Positions 6,911-16,315 of a stretch of 64,000 nt of DNA are shown piece by piece. Source of the stretch: Solwaraspora sp. WMMD791. GTDB taxonomy: Bacteria; Actinomycetota; Actinomycetes; Mycobacteriales; Micromonosporaceae. Position 1 is the first letter of the stretch, and each line of letters opens with the position of its first letter. The DNA lies in the NCBI RefSeq assembly GCF_029581195.1, contig NZ_CP120737.1:4503001-4567000 (forward strand). The letters run 5' to 3'. The notes beneath the pieces are model-generated. The model searched no databases, had not been told where the DNA came from, and saw only the letters and a list, made by a program, of their open reading frames with translations. Both the position numbers and the translations under genes were made by a program.

Positions 6911-8892
6911 CCGACGAGAAACCGACGGCCGGGCCTGACCAGCCGGCCGACCCTGATACGCCGACCAAGGCCGACAGGCCGGCTCAGACCGACAATCCGA
7001 CCAAGGCCGAGGAACCGGCTCAGACCGACAATCCGACCAAGGCCGAGGAACCGGCCCAGACCGACGGGCCGACCAAGGCCGAGAAACCGGCCGAGCCCGA
7101 CAAGCCGGCCGAGCCGATTGACCCGTTCGTGTCCTTCGCGCCGGAACCGGAACGTCAGCCCGGTCGGCTTCGTCGCGCGGGCCGGGCCGTCGCCCGGCTG
7201 CTGGTCCACGAGTGGACCCTGGCCACCGTCGCGACACTCGCGGTCGCCGTGGTGATGACCTGGCCGACTCTGCGCTACCCGCTGTACACGATCCCGCAGG
7301 ACACCTTCGATCCGACTCTGCAGGCCTGGCAGATGGCCTGGTCCGGGCACATCCTGCTGACCGACCCCACACAACTGTGGCGGTCGAACACGTTCTATCC
7401 CGAGCCGTGGAGTTTCGCCTTCTCCGACACGCTGCTCGGCTACGCCCCGGCCGGAATGATCGGGGACGGCCCCGTCGCGGCCGTCCTCCGCTACAACATC
7501 GTCTTCGTACTCGCTCACGCGCTGGCGATGCTCGGCGCGTACGCGCTGATCCGGCAACTGGGCGCCGGACGTACCGCAGCGGCGGTCGGCGGTGCCGCGT
7601 ACGCGTACGCACCGTGGCTGCTGGCCCAGGCAGGCCACCTGCACATCGTCTCCAACGGCGGGATCCCGCTGGCGTTGGCGATGCTGGCCCGCGGGCACGG
7701 CTGGTCACTGCGGTACGGATACCGGCCACAACGGCGCAGCATCGGCTGGGCGCTGGCCGGCTGGCTGACCGCGGCCTGGCAGATCAGTCTCGGCTTCGGC
7801 ATCGGTCTGCCGTTCATCTACATCCTGGCGGTCGTCTGCCTGGTCTCCCTGATCATGTACGTCGTCCGGCGCGCCTGGTTCTGGCGGCCCCGCCGGCCGT
7901 TCGGCGCCGTCCTGCTGTTGACCGATCTTGCCGGCGGTGCACTCTTCGCCGCAGTCGGCGTACTGCTGGCGATCCCGTACTTCCGGGTCGCCGAACTGCA
8001 CCCCAACGCCGCCCGCACCCTCGACGACCTGGCCGCCTACTCGCCGCCGCTGGTGGGCTTCTTCACCGCGCCACAGGAGTCTCTGCTGTGGGGCGACCGG
8101 CACGCCGACGCCCGCGCCACACTGCCCTGGCACCCGGAGATGACGCTGCTGCCCGGGTTCGTGCTGTACGCGCTGGCCCTGGCTGGGCTGGTCTTCTCCA
8201 TCTGGACGCTGCGTCAGCGACTGCTGCTGCTCGCCGGAGTGCTGCTCAGCGGCATCCTCGCGATGGGCACCGAGTTCTTCGGCGGCACCTACACGTACGG
8301 TCTGCTGTTCGAGTACCTGCCGGGTTGGGACGGGATCCGTACGCCGGGTCGGATGATGCTGTGGACGACGCTGCTGTTGGCGATCCTCGCCGCCGGCGCC
8401 GTCGGGGCGTTCGTGCGCCGGGTCGACGACATCGCCCGGCAGCGGGTCACCGGACGCCCCGGCGGATGGTTGCGGCTGGCCACGCTGCTGCCACTGCTGC
8501 TGGTCCTGGTGGAGGGGCTCAACACCACCCCGCATCCGGCGGTGCCCGAGCAGCCGCAGATCATGCGGGTCGACGAGGGTCCGATCCTGGTGCTGCCCAG
8601 CGGTCAGAACCTCGACCAGCACGTGATGCTCTGGTCGACGACCCGGTTCCAGCCGGTGGTCAACGGCGGCAGCGGCTTCACGCCCGACCGGCTCGCCGAG
8701 GTACGCGAGGTGACCCGGACCTTCCCCGACCAGGCCAGCATCTCCTACCTGCGGGAGCTGGGCGTACGGACGGTGGTGCTCCGCCGCGACCGGGTCGCCG
8801 GCACGCCCTGGCAGACCACGATCGACCTACCGGTTGACGGGCTTGGCATCGAGCGTGCCGACATCGGCGACACGGTCGTCTTCCGGCTGTGA
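6907..8892 (+). CDS. polytopic membrane protein, GT-C glycosyltransferase-like
   Basis: The 661-residue protein has a cytoplasmic, charged, repeat-bearing N-terminus (about 1-90), then roughly ten hydrophobic segments. The first loop contains DTFDPTLQAWQMAW and WRSNTFYPEPW, resembling the acidic first external loop of GT-C lipid-linked sugar transferases. After the last membrane segment an extracytoplasmic domain of about 120 residues follows (from around 540). The substrate cannot be told. Start ATG overlaps the nfo stop. The 3-prime end overlaps the convergent gene by 66 bp. Could be a transporter-like integral membrane protein rather than a transferase. Confidence 0.75.
   Translation: MTDEKPTAGPDQPADPDTPTKADRPAQTDNPTKAEEPAQTDNPTKAEEPAQTDGPTKAEKPAEPDKPAEPIDPFVSFAPEPERQPGRLRRAGRAVARLLVHEWTLATVATLAVAVVMTWPTLRYPLYTIPQDTFDPTLQAWQMAWSGHILLTDPTQLWRSNTFYPEPWSFAFSDTLLGYAPAGMIGDGPVAAVLRYNIVFVLAHALAMLGAYALIRQLGAGRTAAAVGGAAYAYAPWLLAQAGHLHIVSNGGIPLALAMLARGHGWSLRYGYRPQRRSIGWALAGWLTAAWQISLGFGIGLPFIYILAVVCLVSLIMYVVRRAWFWRPRRPFGAVLLLTDLAGGALFAAVGVLLAIPYFRVAELHPNAARTLDDLAAYSPPLVGFFTAPQESLLWGDRHADARATLPWHPEMTLLPGFVLYALALAGLVFSIWTLRQRLLLLAGVLLSGILAMGTEFFGGTYTYGLLFEYLPGWDGIRTPGRMMLWTTLLLAILAAGAVGAFVRRVDDIARQRVTGRPGGWLRLATLLPLLLVLVEGLNTTPHPAVPEQPQIMRVDEGPILVLPSGQNLDQHVMLWSTTRFQPVVNGGSGFTPDRLAEVREVTRTFPDQASISYLRELGVRTVVLRRDRVAGTPWQTTIDLPVDGLGIERADIGDTVVFRL
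6958..7095 (+). repeat. in-frame 36-bp tandem repeat coding for 12-residue units
   Basis: Three full 36-bp units at 6988-7023, 7024-7059 and 7060-7095 encode TDNPTKAEEPAQ, TDNPTKAEEPAQ and TDGPTKAEKPAE. A decayed partial copy precedes them. The first two are almost identical at DNA level, so copy number could vary by slippage. The repeat lies in the disordered N-terminus of the membrane protein at 6907. Confidence 0.85.
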
Positions 8893-10455
8893 GGGTGAAC
8901 GTGCGCCGGCGGCTGGGCCGCCGGAGCCGAGCCAGCGGCGCAGCGAACTGATCCAGGCCGCGTCGGTCGCACCGTCGAACACCCCGCCGTCGGGGTCGTC
9001 GAGGTAGTTGCCGCGCACGACGTCACGCTCCGGGGCGAGAATGTCCCGGATGATGAACACGCACAGTGCCACCACCGTGGCCAGCCGCAGGGTGGCGGCG
9101 AGCACGAAGACCCCTTCGGGGATCACCGGGCTGCCGTTGGTGGCGCCGAGGAGTTGGCCGTAGAAGGCGAAGAAGTAGCCGATCTCGGCGGCCTGCCAGG
9201 CCAGGAAGGCGCCCCAGCGGGGTCGGGCCAGCACGATCAGCGGCAGCAGCCAGAGGGTGAACTGCTGGGACCACACCTTGCTGAAGATCAGGAAGGCGGC
9301 GACGACCAGGAAGGCCAGCGCGGCGAGCCGGGGCCGGCGCGGGGCGAGCAGCGCCAGTGCTCCGATGCCGAGGCAGGCCAGGCCGAACAGGACGTACGAC
9401 AGGGTGTTGAGGGTCGGGATGTTCGCGCTGAGCCACTGGAACGGGCCCTGGTCGCCGGGTGCGCCGGCGGCCCACTTGCCGTCGAGGTAGCGCCCGATGT
9501 ACCAGAGCGTCCCCCAGTCGATCGGCCGCTCCGAGTTCAGTTCGAAGAACCGCCGCCAGCCGTCGTTGGCCCAGAGGTAGACAGGCAGGTTGACGGCGAC
9601 CACGGTGGCCACCGCCACGGCGATCGCCGTGACCGTCGCCCGGATCCTGGCCGACCGCAGGCCCAGCACCAGGATCGGTCCGAGCAGGAACAGCGGCCAC
9701 ATCTTCGCGGCGCCGCCGATGCCGAGCAGGATGCCGGCGAGCACCGGGCGTTTCCTGGCCCAGGCGTAGAGGCCGAACGCGGCGAAGGCGATCGGCAGCA
9801 TGTCCCAGTTGACGGTGGCGGTCAGCACCAGGGCCGGGGAGAGCGCGAACATGGCGGCGTCCCATGGTCGGCGGCGGCGCAGCGCCAGGATCGTCGCCAC
9901 CGCTGCCACCGCGAGCGCGCAGAGCACGAGCGCGTTGGCGTTGTAGAACCACATCGCCTGGTTGAGGTCGGGCCGGTCGGCGCCGAGCGCGTGCACCGGC
10001 AGACCGAGTACGCCCATGAAGTAGCCGGTCACCACCGGGTACTCGACGGGGTGGTCCAGGTAGGGGACCTTGCCTTCGTTGAGGCCTTCGGCGTAGTAGA
10101 GGGCGAGGACGTCGGTGTAGCAGAACCGGGTGTACTGGATGTTGCTGTGCCAGCCACCGTCCATGCAGGGCGATTTCTGCACCCAGTGCGCCGCCAGGCT
10201 GAGACAGATCAACGCCAGCACCACCCGGGCCGCGGTCCAGAACCGCCCGGTACGGGCGGCGACCACGTCCTGCCCGGCCGCGTGCCGACCGAGTGGGCCG
10301 CCGATGGCCTCGGACAGCCCACGGACGAAGCCGTCGGCCCGGGACGGGTGGTCGACCGGTGCCGCGTCCGGATTGACACCGGTGCCGGTGTCGGGCTGCC
10401 CGACCGGCTCGTCGCGCTGAGCTTCATCGATGCTGTTCGGCGGCTGCACGCTCAT
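8827..10455 (-). CDS. glycosyltransferase family 87-like (DUF2029) membrane protein
   Basis: The 542-residue protein resembles the polyprenol-phosphate-mannose dependent alpha-mannosyltransferases (GT87), which build mycobacterial lipomannan-type glycans. It has a first membrane segment after about residue 75, then an external loop with LALYYAEGLNEGKVPYLDHP and VEYPVVTGYFMG; the acidic residues and PYxDxxxEYP pattern are family features. About ten membrane segments follow, with KMWPLFLLGP and SKVWSQQFTLWLLPL. Start chosen at ATG 10455 giving MSVQPPNS; the frame stays open upstream, but only through the terminator hairpin at 10528-10578. Its last 66 bp are antisense to the preceding membrane-protein gene. 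Confidence 0.8.
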   Translation of the reverse strand: MSVQPPNSIDEAQRDEPVGQPDTGTGVNPDAAPVDHPSRADGFVRGLSEAIGGPLGRHAAGQDVVAARTGRFWTAARVVLALICLSLAAHWVQKSPCMDGGWHSNIQYTRFCYTDVLALYYAEGLNEGKVPYLDHPVEYPVVTGYFMGVLGLPVHALGADRPDLNQAMWFYNANALVLCALAVAAVATILALRRRRPWDAAMFALSPALVLTATVNWDMLPIAFAAFGLYAWARKRPVLAGILLGIGGAAKMWPLFLLGPILVLGLRSARIRATVTAIAVAVATVVAVNLPVYLWANDGWRRFFELNSERPIDWGTLWYIGRYLDGKWAAGAPGDQGPFQWLSANIPTLNTLSYVLFGLACLGIGALALLAPRRPRLAALAFLVVAAFLIFSKVWSQQFTLWLLPLIVLARPRWGAFLAWQAAEIGYFFAFYGQLLGATNGSPVIPEGVFVLAATLRLATVVALCVFIIRDILAPERDVVRGNYLDDPDGGVFDGATDAAWISSLRRWLGSGGPAAGARSPSQPEDDRVADVGTLDAKPVNR

Positions 10456-10527
10456 GAACAGGAATCCTGCCGTACCCGACTGGCTTTCGTCTGCCCGCAC
10501 CCGGCATGTCGTCGCGACCGGTTCACA

Positions 10528-10578
10528 CACCGGTGGCCGGCGGCCAGGTCACGCTGACCTGGCCGCCGGCCACCGGTG
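10528..10578 (-). terminator. long perfect hairpin terminator after the PBP gene
   Basis: A perfect 24-bp stem (10528-10551 with 10555-10578) closed by a 3-nt loop stands 25 bp beyond the stop of the penicillin-binding protein gene and before the GT87-like gene, both on the minus strand. It is an unusually long stem without a U-run and should insulate the two genes. Confidence 0.8.
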
Positions 10579-10602
10579 CTGGTGCGGGGCCTGCTGACGT
10601 CG

Positions 10603-13575
10603 TCAGCCGGTCGGGGTCGGCAGCGTCGTCACGCCGCCGCCACCGCCACCGAAGTTGAATCCGGTTCCGGCGTCTCCGTCGTCCTGCCCACCGCTGTTGG
10701 GATCGGTGCCGTCACCGTTGTCACCGTTGCCCTGGCCACCGTTGTCGCCCTGTCCGCCGTTGTTGCCCTGTCCGCCGTTGTTGCCCTGGCCGTTGGCCGG
10801 CGGGGTGCCGTCGGGGCAGAAGATGACGCCCAACGGCCCGTCGCAGACACCGCCCCGGCCCGGCTCCGGCGTCGGCGGGGCCGGCGACTTGCCGTTGCCG
10901 GCGTCGACGCTGCCGATCTGCCGGGCCGCCGGGAAGCGCTCCAGGTCCATGCCCTTGTGCGCCTCGTTCATGAACCGCTGCCAGATGGTGGCGGGCAGCC
11001 CGCTACCGCCGATCTTGTTGTTGTTCTTGTCGCGGATCGCCTTGCGGTCCCCGACGTTGCCGACCCAGACGGCGGCGGCGATCTGCGGGGTGTAGCCGAC
11101 CATCCAGGCGTCACCGTTCTCGCCGCTGGACTCGTCGAGCTCCCAGGTACCGGTCTTGCCGGCGACGGCCCGCCCGCCACTGAGATCCTTGCCGATGTTG
11201 TCGGGGATCTTGGTCAGTACGTCGGTGAGATCCGCGACGACCTCCTGGCGGATCCGCTGCTCCGGTTTGAGCTGCTCGCCACCGACGTTGAGCCACTCGC
11301 CGGTGTTGAGGTTCTTCTGTTCGACCGAGACCACGAAGTGGGCCTTGTTGTAGACGCCCCGGTTGGCGAGGGTGGCCACGCCATTGGCGTGGTCGAGCAC
11401 CGTCACCGGGTACTGCCCGTACCCGACGACGTTGAAGAACGGCGAGGGCGCGACCTCCTTGGGGTCGACGCTGGTCAGGTCGTACGGCTTGTTGTCGGCG
11501 GTGTTCCACATCATGTTGATACCGGCGGCCTTGGCCATGCCGACGACCTTGTCCGCGCCGATCTGCTCCGTGACGTGGTAGAACGGCACGTTGTACGACT
11601 GGACGGTGGATTCCTCGAGCGTGCAGTACTCGCCGCAGCTGGCGTTGCGGCCGGCGTTCTGCACCTCGATCTCGGTGCCCTCGACCTTGAACGGCTTGGC
11701 GGTCCACCGGGAGTCGACCGAGATGTCGTTGTCCAGCGCGGCGGCCAAGGTGTAGATCTTGAACGTCGAGCCGGGCGAGTGTCCGCCGGTCCACTGGCCG
11801 TTCTCGTAGTTGCGCCCGGCGTAGTCGTGCCCGGTGCCGTTGTCGCCGCCGAAGTAGGCGAGCACCCGGCCGGTACTGGGCTCGATCGCGACCATCGCCG
11901 CCATCAGGTTCTCCGGCTGGCCGTCCATCGCCGAGCCCTTGGCCTGCCGCCAGATCGCCTTCTCCAGCGCGTCCTGCATCTTCGGGTCGATGGTCGTCGT
12001 GATCTTGTAACCGCCCTGCCGGAGCTCGGCGGAGCAGGTGTCCGGGGTGCAGATGCCCAGCTGCACCATCTCGTCCCGGACATAGTTGATCACGTTGCCT
12101 TCCGGCGTGTTGATCCCACAGTCGATGATGCAGCTGTTCGGATCGACCACCTTGACCGCCGGATACTCGGCCGGTCGTTCGGCCGCCGGCAGCCAGCCCT
12201 TCTCCACCATGCCGTCGAGCACGTAGTCCCAACGCCCCTTGGCCTCGGCCTCGTTGACCGCCGGGTCGAAGCCCTGGTGACCGGTGACCGAGTCCGGCTC
12301 GGGCTGCTTGATCACCGCGGCGATCACCGCGCCTTCGGCGACCGACAGATCGGCGACCGACTTGCCGAAGTACTGCTGGGCGGCGGCCTCGATGCCGTAC
12401 GCGCCCCGCCCGAAGTAGATGGTGTTCAGGTAGAACCCCATGATCTCGTGCTTTTCGTACTTGTCGTTCAGCTTCGAGGCGAGCACCGCCTCGCGGACCT
12501 TCCGCGCGTACGAAACCTCCTGCAGGTCCATCGCGTTCCGCGCGTACTGCTGGGTGATCGTGGAGGCACCCTGCCGGCTGCCGCCGGTGAAGTTGTTCCA
12601 CGCGGCGCGGGCGATGCCGACGTAGTCGATGCCGGAGTGGTCGTAGAACTTGCGGTCCTCGGCCGAGGCGACCGCCTGCTGCACGTGCTCCGGGATCTGC
12701 TCCACGGGCACGAAGACCCGGTTGAACTCGCCGAGCTTGGCGATGCGGGTGTTGCCGTCGTTGGCGTAGATCGAACTGGCCAACGGCAACGGCAGTTCCT
12801 CCGGCAGGGCCACCGTGGTCGTGTAGTACGTCCCACCGACCACCGCGCCACCGGTGAGCATGATCAGGATGGCGAAGGAGGCGATCAGCAGGTTGATCCG
12901 CCGCCGCTGCTTGGCCTTCTTGATGGCGGCGGGATCGTTGCGGCCGCCACGGCCGCGCCGGCCCGGTCCGCCGGGACCACCCGGTCCGCCGGGACCGCCG
13001 GGACCGCCGGGACCACCTGGCCCGTCCGGTCCGCCGGGACCGCCGCCGAATCCACCGGCGGGCGAGACCGGACGTACGCTGGCCCGCCCGACCGTCGCCC
13101 GGCCGACTCCTGCGCGGCCGGCGCTGCCGCCGACCGACGCGCTGCCGCTGACCGGGGCCACTCCACCGACGGAGGCGCGGCCACCGCTGACCGGGGCCAC
13201 GCCGCCGACCGAGGCGCGACCCGCCGAACCACCGACCGAGGCGCGACCCGCCGAGGCCCGACCGGCCGGGGCGCTGCCGCCGACCGAGGCGCGGCCACCG
13301 CTGACCGGGGCGCTGCCACCGACCGAGGCGCGACCACCGCTGACCGGGGCGCTGCCACCGACGGAAGCCCGGCCGGGCGTACCCGGGCCGGCGGGGGCGT
13401 CGCCGCCGTGCCACCCGGCGTCCGCGTCGGCCCGCCGGGCGCGGGAACGCGCCTGCCCGGGATCGTCCGGGCCGTGGCTCCAGCGGTGGTCATCCGGCTC
13501 TGATCCGTATCCGCCGCCGGTGCCTGATCCATAGGCACGCCCAGAGGCGGAGTGGGGTTCGCCGTACGAGTTCAT
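10603..13575 (-). CDS. class A penicillin-binding protein (transglycosylase/transpeptidase)
   Basis: The 990-residue protein polymerises and cross-links peptidoglycan. Residues 1-220 are a cytoplasmic low-complexity region with GRASVGGSAPVSG-type repeats and runs of GGPGGPG. One transmembrane helix follows at about 228-252. The GT51 domain shows EDRKFYDHSGIDYVG, GASTITQQYARN and the KHEIMGFYLNTIYFGRGAYG segment. The transpeptidase domain has the active-site SxxK as STFK (about residue 602), SxN as SYN (about 658) and KTG (about 805). The last 75 residues are GQGNNGGQGNNGG-type repeats. The catalytic domains are complete. It corresponds in class to the PonA1/PonA2 enzymes of actinobacteria. 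The DUF5318 gene lies 195 bp upstream on the same strand. Confidence 0.95.
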   Translation of the reverse strand: MNSYGEPHSASGRAYGSGTGGGYGSEPDDHRWSHGPDDPGQARSRARRADADAGWHGGDAPAGPGTPGRASVGGSAPVSGGRASVGGSAPVSGGRASVGGSAPAGRASAGRASVGGSAGRASVGGVAPVSGGRASVGGVAPVSGSASVGGSAGRAGVGRATVGRASVRPVSPAGGFGGGPGGPDGPGGPGGPGGPGGPGGPGGPGRRGRGGRNDPAAIKKAKQRRRINLLIASFAILIMLTGGAVVGGTYYTTTVALPEELPLPLASSIYANDGNTRIAKLGEFNRVFVPVEQIPEHVQQAVASAEDRKFYDHSGIDYVGIARAAWNNFTGGSRQGASTITQQYARNAMDLQEVSYARKVREAVLASKLNDKYEKHEIMGFYLNTIYFGRGAYGIEAAAQQYFGKSVADLSVAEGAVIAAVIKQPEPDSVTGHQGFDPAVNEAEAKGRWDYVLDGMVEKGWLPAAERPAEYPAVKVVDPNSCIIDCGINTPEGNVINYVRDEMVQLGICTPDTCSAELRQGGYKITTTIDPKMQDALEKAIWRQAKGSAMDGQPENLMAAMVAIEPSTGRVLAYFGGDNGTGHDYAGRNYENGQWTGGHSPGSTFKIYTLAAALDNDISVDSRWTAKPFKVEGTEIEVQNAGRNASCGEYCTLEESTVQSYNVPFYHVTEQIGADKVVGMAKAAGINMMWNTADNKPYDLTSVDPKEVAPSPFFNVVGYGQYPVTVLDHANGVATLANRGVYNKAHFVVSVEQKNLNTGEWLNVGGEQLKPEQRIRQEVVADLTDVLTKIPDNIGKDLSGGRAVAGKTGTWELDESSGENGDAWMVGYTPQIAAAVWVGNVGDRKAIRDKNNNKIGGSGLPATIWQRFMNEAHKGMDLERFPAARQIGSVDAGNGKSPAPPTPEPGRGGVCDGPLGVIFCPDGTPPANGQGNNGGQGNNGGQGDNGGQGNGDNGDGTDPNSGGQDDGDAGTGFNFGGGGGGVTTLPTPTG

Positions 13576-13769
13576 GTGTCACACCCTGCCGGTTGCGGTG
13601 ATGCGCGGCTGCGACACCACCGGTCTGCCGTGAGTTGGCCCACTGCCGGCACCGCAGCGGCACCAGCAGCCGAAAGCCACTTCATCAGAAATATCGTGAC
13701 TTGTCCGGTTAACCATTTACATTGCCCTGCCCACTCTCTGGTGCCTACGCAGCAGCCGGGCAAGGTGGT

Positions 13770-14228
13770 TCATCGGTCGGTCTCTCGCCTTCGATCGCCC
13801 GTCGCCATGCCGCCGGCCACCGCCAGCGCCGCGCCGGCCGGCGAACCGCCGTCGCCGGTGCCGAGCCCGTCCCGGCCGAGCAGGTACTGCTCGACCAGAT
13901 GGTTCCAGTTGCACAGGCGGCACACCTCGACGACGTACACCTGGAACTCACGCAGCGTCATCGCGAGCAGGGAGAGCTCGGCCCGGTTGCGGGCCTGCCC
14001 GGCGGACTGCTTCAGCTCGTCGCCGTAGATGTAGTGCACGTGGATGAGGTTCTCACGGCGGCAGATCGGGCAGCGCTGGTCGGTCGGCTCGCCGTGGAAC
14101 CGCGCGGCGTTCTTCAGGTAGGGAGAGGCGTCACAGACCTCGTAGGTGCCGACCCGGCCGGAGTGGACCTCGCGCAGCACTGCTCGCCGCTGGAGCGAGT
14201 AGTCGACGATCTGCCGCTGCGAACGCAT
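13770..14228 (-). CDS. DUF5318-type zinc-ribbon protein
   Basis: The 152-residue protein carries two Cys pairs, CPIC (residues 53-56) and CRLC (103-106). They are separated by a helical segment and followed by NWNHLVEQYLLG, as in the actinobacterial DUF5318 family, and probably bind one zinc ion. Its position upstream of the class A PBP gene is a recurring actinobacterial arrangement (family knowledge, not checked here). The last 30 residues are Gly/Ala-rich. Molecular role unknown. The start ATG at 14228 faces the PadR gene across a shared 176-bp intergenic region. Confidence 0.8.
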   Translation of the reverse strand: MRSQRQIVDYSLQRRAVLREVHSGRVGTYEVCDASPYLKNAARFHGEPTDQRCPICRRENLIHVHYIYGDELKQSAGQARNRAELSLLAMTLREFQVYVVEVCRLCNWNHLVEQYLLGRDGLGTGDGGSPAGAALAVAGGMATGDRRRETDR

Positions 14229-14339
14229 GGCCCCGAGGGTACGCGGTCCAGGTTGACATTGGCGACTGCCGTCACGATCAGTAGTCGTACGGATGCTCAG
14301 GAACAGTTTGCCCGTTGTCGGAATCCCGTCTACCGTGAC

Positions 14340-14360
14340 GATGTATCGGCGCGATACATC
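14340..14360. promoter_or_regulatory. perfect palindrome, probable PadR operator
   Basis: GATGTATC at 14340-14347 and its exact reverse complement GATACATC at 14353-14360 are separated by 5 bp. The site lies 45 bp before the PadR-family gene. PadR repressors typically bind ATGT-N-ACAT-type dyads in their own promoter, and this matches that pattern. It could also control the divergent DUF5318-PBP genes. Confidence 0.75.
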
Positions 14361-14404
14361 GAGCCGGTGAACCGGAGAAGACGACCTGGTGGGAGGGGTG
14401 CGGC

Positions 14405-15073
14405 GTGCTGGAACTCGCCATCCTCGGCCTGCTCCAGGAGTCTCCGATGCACGGCTACGAGCTCCGCAAGGAGCTCACCGCCAAACTCGGTGCGATCCGC
14501 GCCGCGATCAGCTACGGCTCGCTCTACCCCACCTTGCGCCGGCTGCAGACCAACGGCCTCATCGCCGAGGCCGACGAGCCGCCGGGCACCGAGGCGGGGA
14601 TTCCCGCGCTGACCAGCCGCCGCGGCCGGGTCGTCTACACCATCACGGCCGAGGGCAAGGAGCGGTTCGCCGAACTGATCGCCCAGACCGGCCCGGAAAC
14701 CTACGAGGACACCGGGTTCGGCGTGCACTTCGCCTTCTTCTCCCGGACCGACCGGGCCACCCGGCTGCGGATCCTGGAGGGCCGGCGACGCAAGATCGAG
14801 GAACGCAGGGAAGGGCTCCGCGACGTGCTCGGCCGCGCCGCCGAACGCCTCGACGCGTACACCCTCGAACTCCAACGGCACGGCCTCGACGCCTGCGAAC
14901 GTGAGGTGCGGTGGCTGGAGGAGCTGATCGCCAACGAGCGGTCCGGTCGGGCCCCGCGCACCGGCCATCACGAACCCACGAAATCCGAACCCGCAGCAAG
15001 CGAACCGCCTCCGCCTGGATCGACCAGGGAAGCTCCGCCCGGACAACCCGGAGACGAGCAGGAGCGGCTGTGA
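14405..15073 (+). CDS. PadR family transcriptional regulator
   Basis: The 222-residue protein starts [20 protein letters not shown], the hallmark of the PadR winged helix, and continues with [19 protein letters not shown] and [14 protein letters not shown] (beta wing). The C-terminal half (about 105-190) is a helical dimerisation region rich in Arg and Glu, followed by a disordered tail of about 35 residues. Start GTG 14405 has GGGAGGGG upstream. The gene is immediately followed by ino1, a linkage also known in mycobacteria and Streptomyces, so it probably regulates inositol synthesis and itself through the palindrome at 14340-14360. Confidence 0.93.
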   Translation: MLELAILGLLQESPMHGYELRKELTAKLGAIRAAISYGSLYPTLRRLQTNGLIAEADEPPGTEAGIPALTSRRGRVVYTITAEGKERFAELIAQTGPETYEDTGFGVHFAFFSRTDRATRLRILEGRRRKIEERREGLRDVLGRAAERLDAYTLELQRHGLDACEREVRWLEELIANERSGRAPRTGHHEPTKSEPAASEPPPPGSTREAPPGQPGDEQERL

Positions 15074-15096
15074 CGAACAAGAAGGAGGCAAACGCG

Positions 15097-16176
15097 ATGG
15101 GCTCCGTCCGCGTCGCCATCGTCGGTGTCGGGAACTGCGCCTCGTCCCTGGTCCAGGGCGTGGAGTACTACCGCGGCGCCGACCCCACCGACCGCGTCCC
15201 GGGTCTCATGCACGTCACCTTCGGCGACTACCACGTCTCGGACGTGGAGTTCGTCGCGGCGTTCGACGTGGACGCCAAGAAGGTCGGCATGGACCTCGCC
15301 GAGGCGATCAACGCCAGCGAGAACAACACCATCACCTTCTGCGACGTACCCCCCACCGGGGTGCTGGTGCAGCGCGGCCCCACCTTCGACGGGGTCGGCG
15401 AGTACTACCAGGAGATGATCCAGGAATCCGACCAGCAGCCGGTGGACGTCGCCCAGGCCCTGCGGGACGCCCGCGCCGAGGTCGTCGTCTGCTACCTGCC
15501 GGTCGGCTCCGAGCAGGCCGCCCGGTACTACGCGCAGGCCGCCATCGACGCCGGTTGCGCGTTCGTCAACGCCCTGCCGGTCTTCATCGCCTCGGACCCG
15601 ACCTGGGCGCAGAAGTTCACCGACGCCGGGCTGCCGATCGTCGGCGACGACATCAAGAGCCAGGTCGGCGCGACCATCGTGCACCGGGCCCTGGCCAAGC
15701 TCTTCGAGGACCGCGGCGTCGAGCTGCTGCGGACCTACCAGCTCAACTTCGGCGGCAACATGGACTTCATGAACATGCTGGAGCGCACCCGGCTGGTCTC
15801 CAAGAAGATCTCCAAGACCCAGTCGGTCACCTCTCAGGTTCCCCACGAGATGGCCAAGAGCGACGTACACATCGGGCCGTCCGACCACGTGCCGTGGCTC
15901 GACGACCGCAAGTGGGCGTACATCCGGCTGGAGGGCCGTTCCTTCGGCGACACGCCGCTCAACGCCGAGCTCAAGCTGGAGGTCTGGGACTCGCCCAACT
16001 CCGCCGGTGTGATCATCGACGCGCTGCGCGCCGCGAAGATCGCCCTGGACCGGGGGGTCGGTGGCCCGATCCTCTCGGCTTCCTCCTACTTCATGAAGTC
16101 GCCGCCGGAGCAGTACGCCGACCACGACGCACGGCAGGCCGTCGAGGACTTCATCGCCAACAAGATCGAGCGCTGA
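15097..16176 (+). CDS. ino1: inositol-3-phosphate synthase
   Basis: The 359-residue protein converts glucose-6-phosphate to inositol phosphate, using NAD as cofactor. This is the first step towards phosphatidylinositol and mycothiol in actinobacteria. It opens with the Rossmann motif [15 protein letters not shown]. It also contains [20 protein letters not shown], the catalytic stretch [10 protein letters not shown], and [15 protein letters not shown]. Length is that of the actinobacterial short form. Start ATG 15097 was chosen because AAGGAGG precedes it by 8 nt; a GTG at 15070 overlapping the PadR stop is possible and would add nine residues. Likely one operon with padR. Confidence 0.95.
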   Translation: MGSVRVAIVGVGNCASSLVQGVEYYRGADPTDRVPGLMHVTFGDYHVSDVEFVAAFDVDAKKVGMDLAEAINASENNTITFCDVPPTGVLVQRGPTFDGVGEYYQEMIQESDQQPVDVAQALRDARAEVVVCYLPVGSEQAARYYAQAAIDAGCAFVNALPVFIASDPTWAQKFTDAGLPIVGDDIKSQVGATIVHRALAKLFEDRGVELLRTYQLNFGGNMDFMNMLERTRLVSKKISKTQSVTSQVPHEMAKSDVHIGPSDHVPWLDDRKWAYIRLEGRSFGDTPLNAELKLEVWDSPNSAGVIIDALRAAKIALDRGVGGPILSASSYFMKSPPEQYADHDARQAVEDFIANKIER

Positions 16177-16239
16177 GCCAGCCCGATCGGGCGTCGAGCC
16201 AACAAGATCGGGCGTCGAGCCACCGCTCGCCGCCGCTAC

Positions 16240-16282
16240 CGCGTGGGGCGGTCCGCCATGACCTGGTGGACCGCCCCACGCG
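16240..16282. terminator. hairpin terminator between ino1 and ogt
   Basis: A perfect 15-bp stem (16240-16254 with 16268-16282) with a 13-nt loop lies between the convergent ino1 and ogt genes. Just before it, a 17-bp sequence is directly repeated at 16185-16201 and 16206-16222. A related copy overlaps the ino1 stop region, so the end of ino1 appears partly duplicated. Confidence 0.7.
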
Positions 16283-16315
16283 CGTACGGCCCGGCCGCAC
16301 CGGGCCGCGCGTGGA

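Noticed and set aside
6958-7095. Possible CRISPR-like repeats
   Set aside because: Units are contiguous, in frame and without spacers; no cas gene is in the window.
5720-7729. 669-codon minus-strand frame opposite nfo
   Set aside because: Antisense to a clear endonuclease IV gene; only its last 60 codons, with their own ribosome-binding site, look real.
10576-13503. 975-codon plus-strand frame
   Set aside because: Exact antisense of the class A PBP gene, whose catalytic motifs are intact; a GC-rich shadow.
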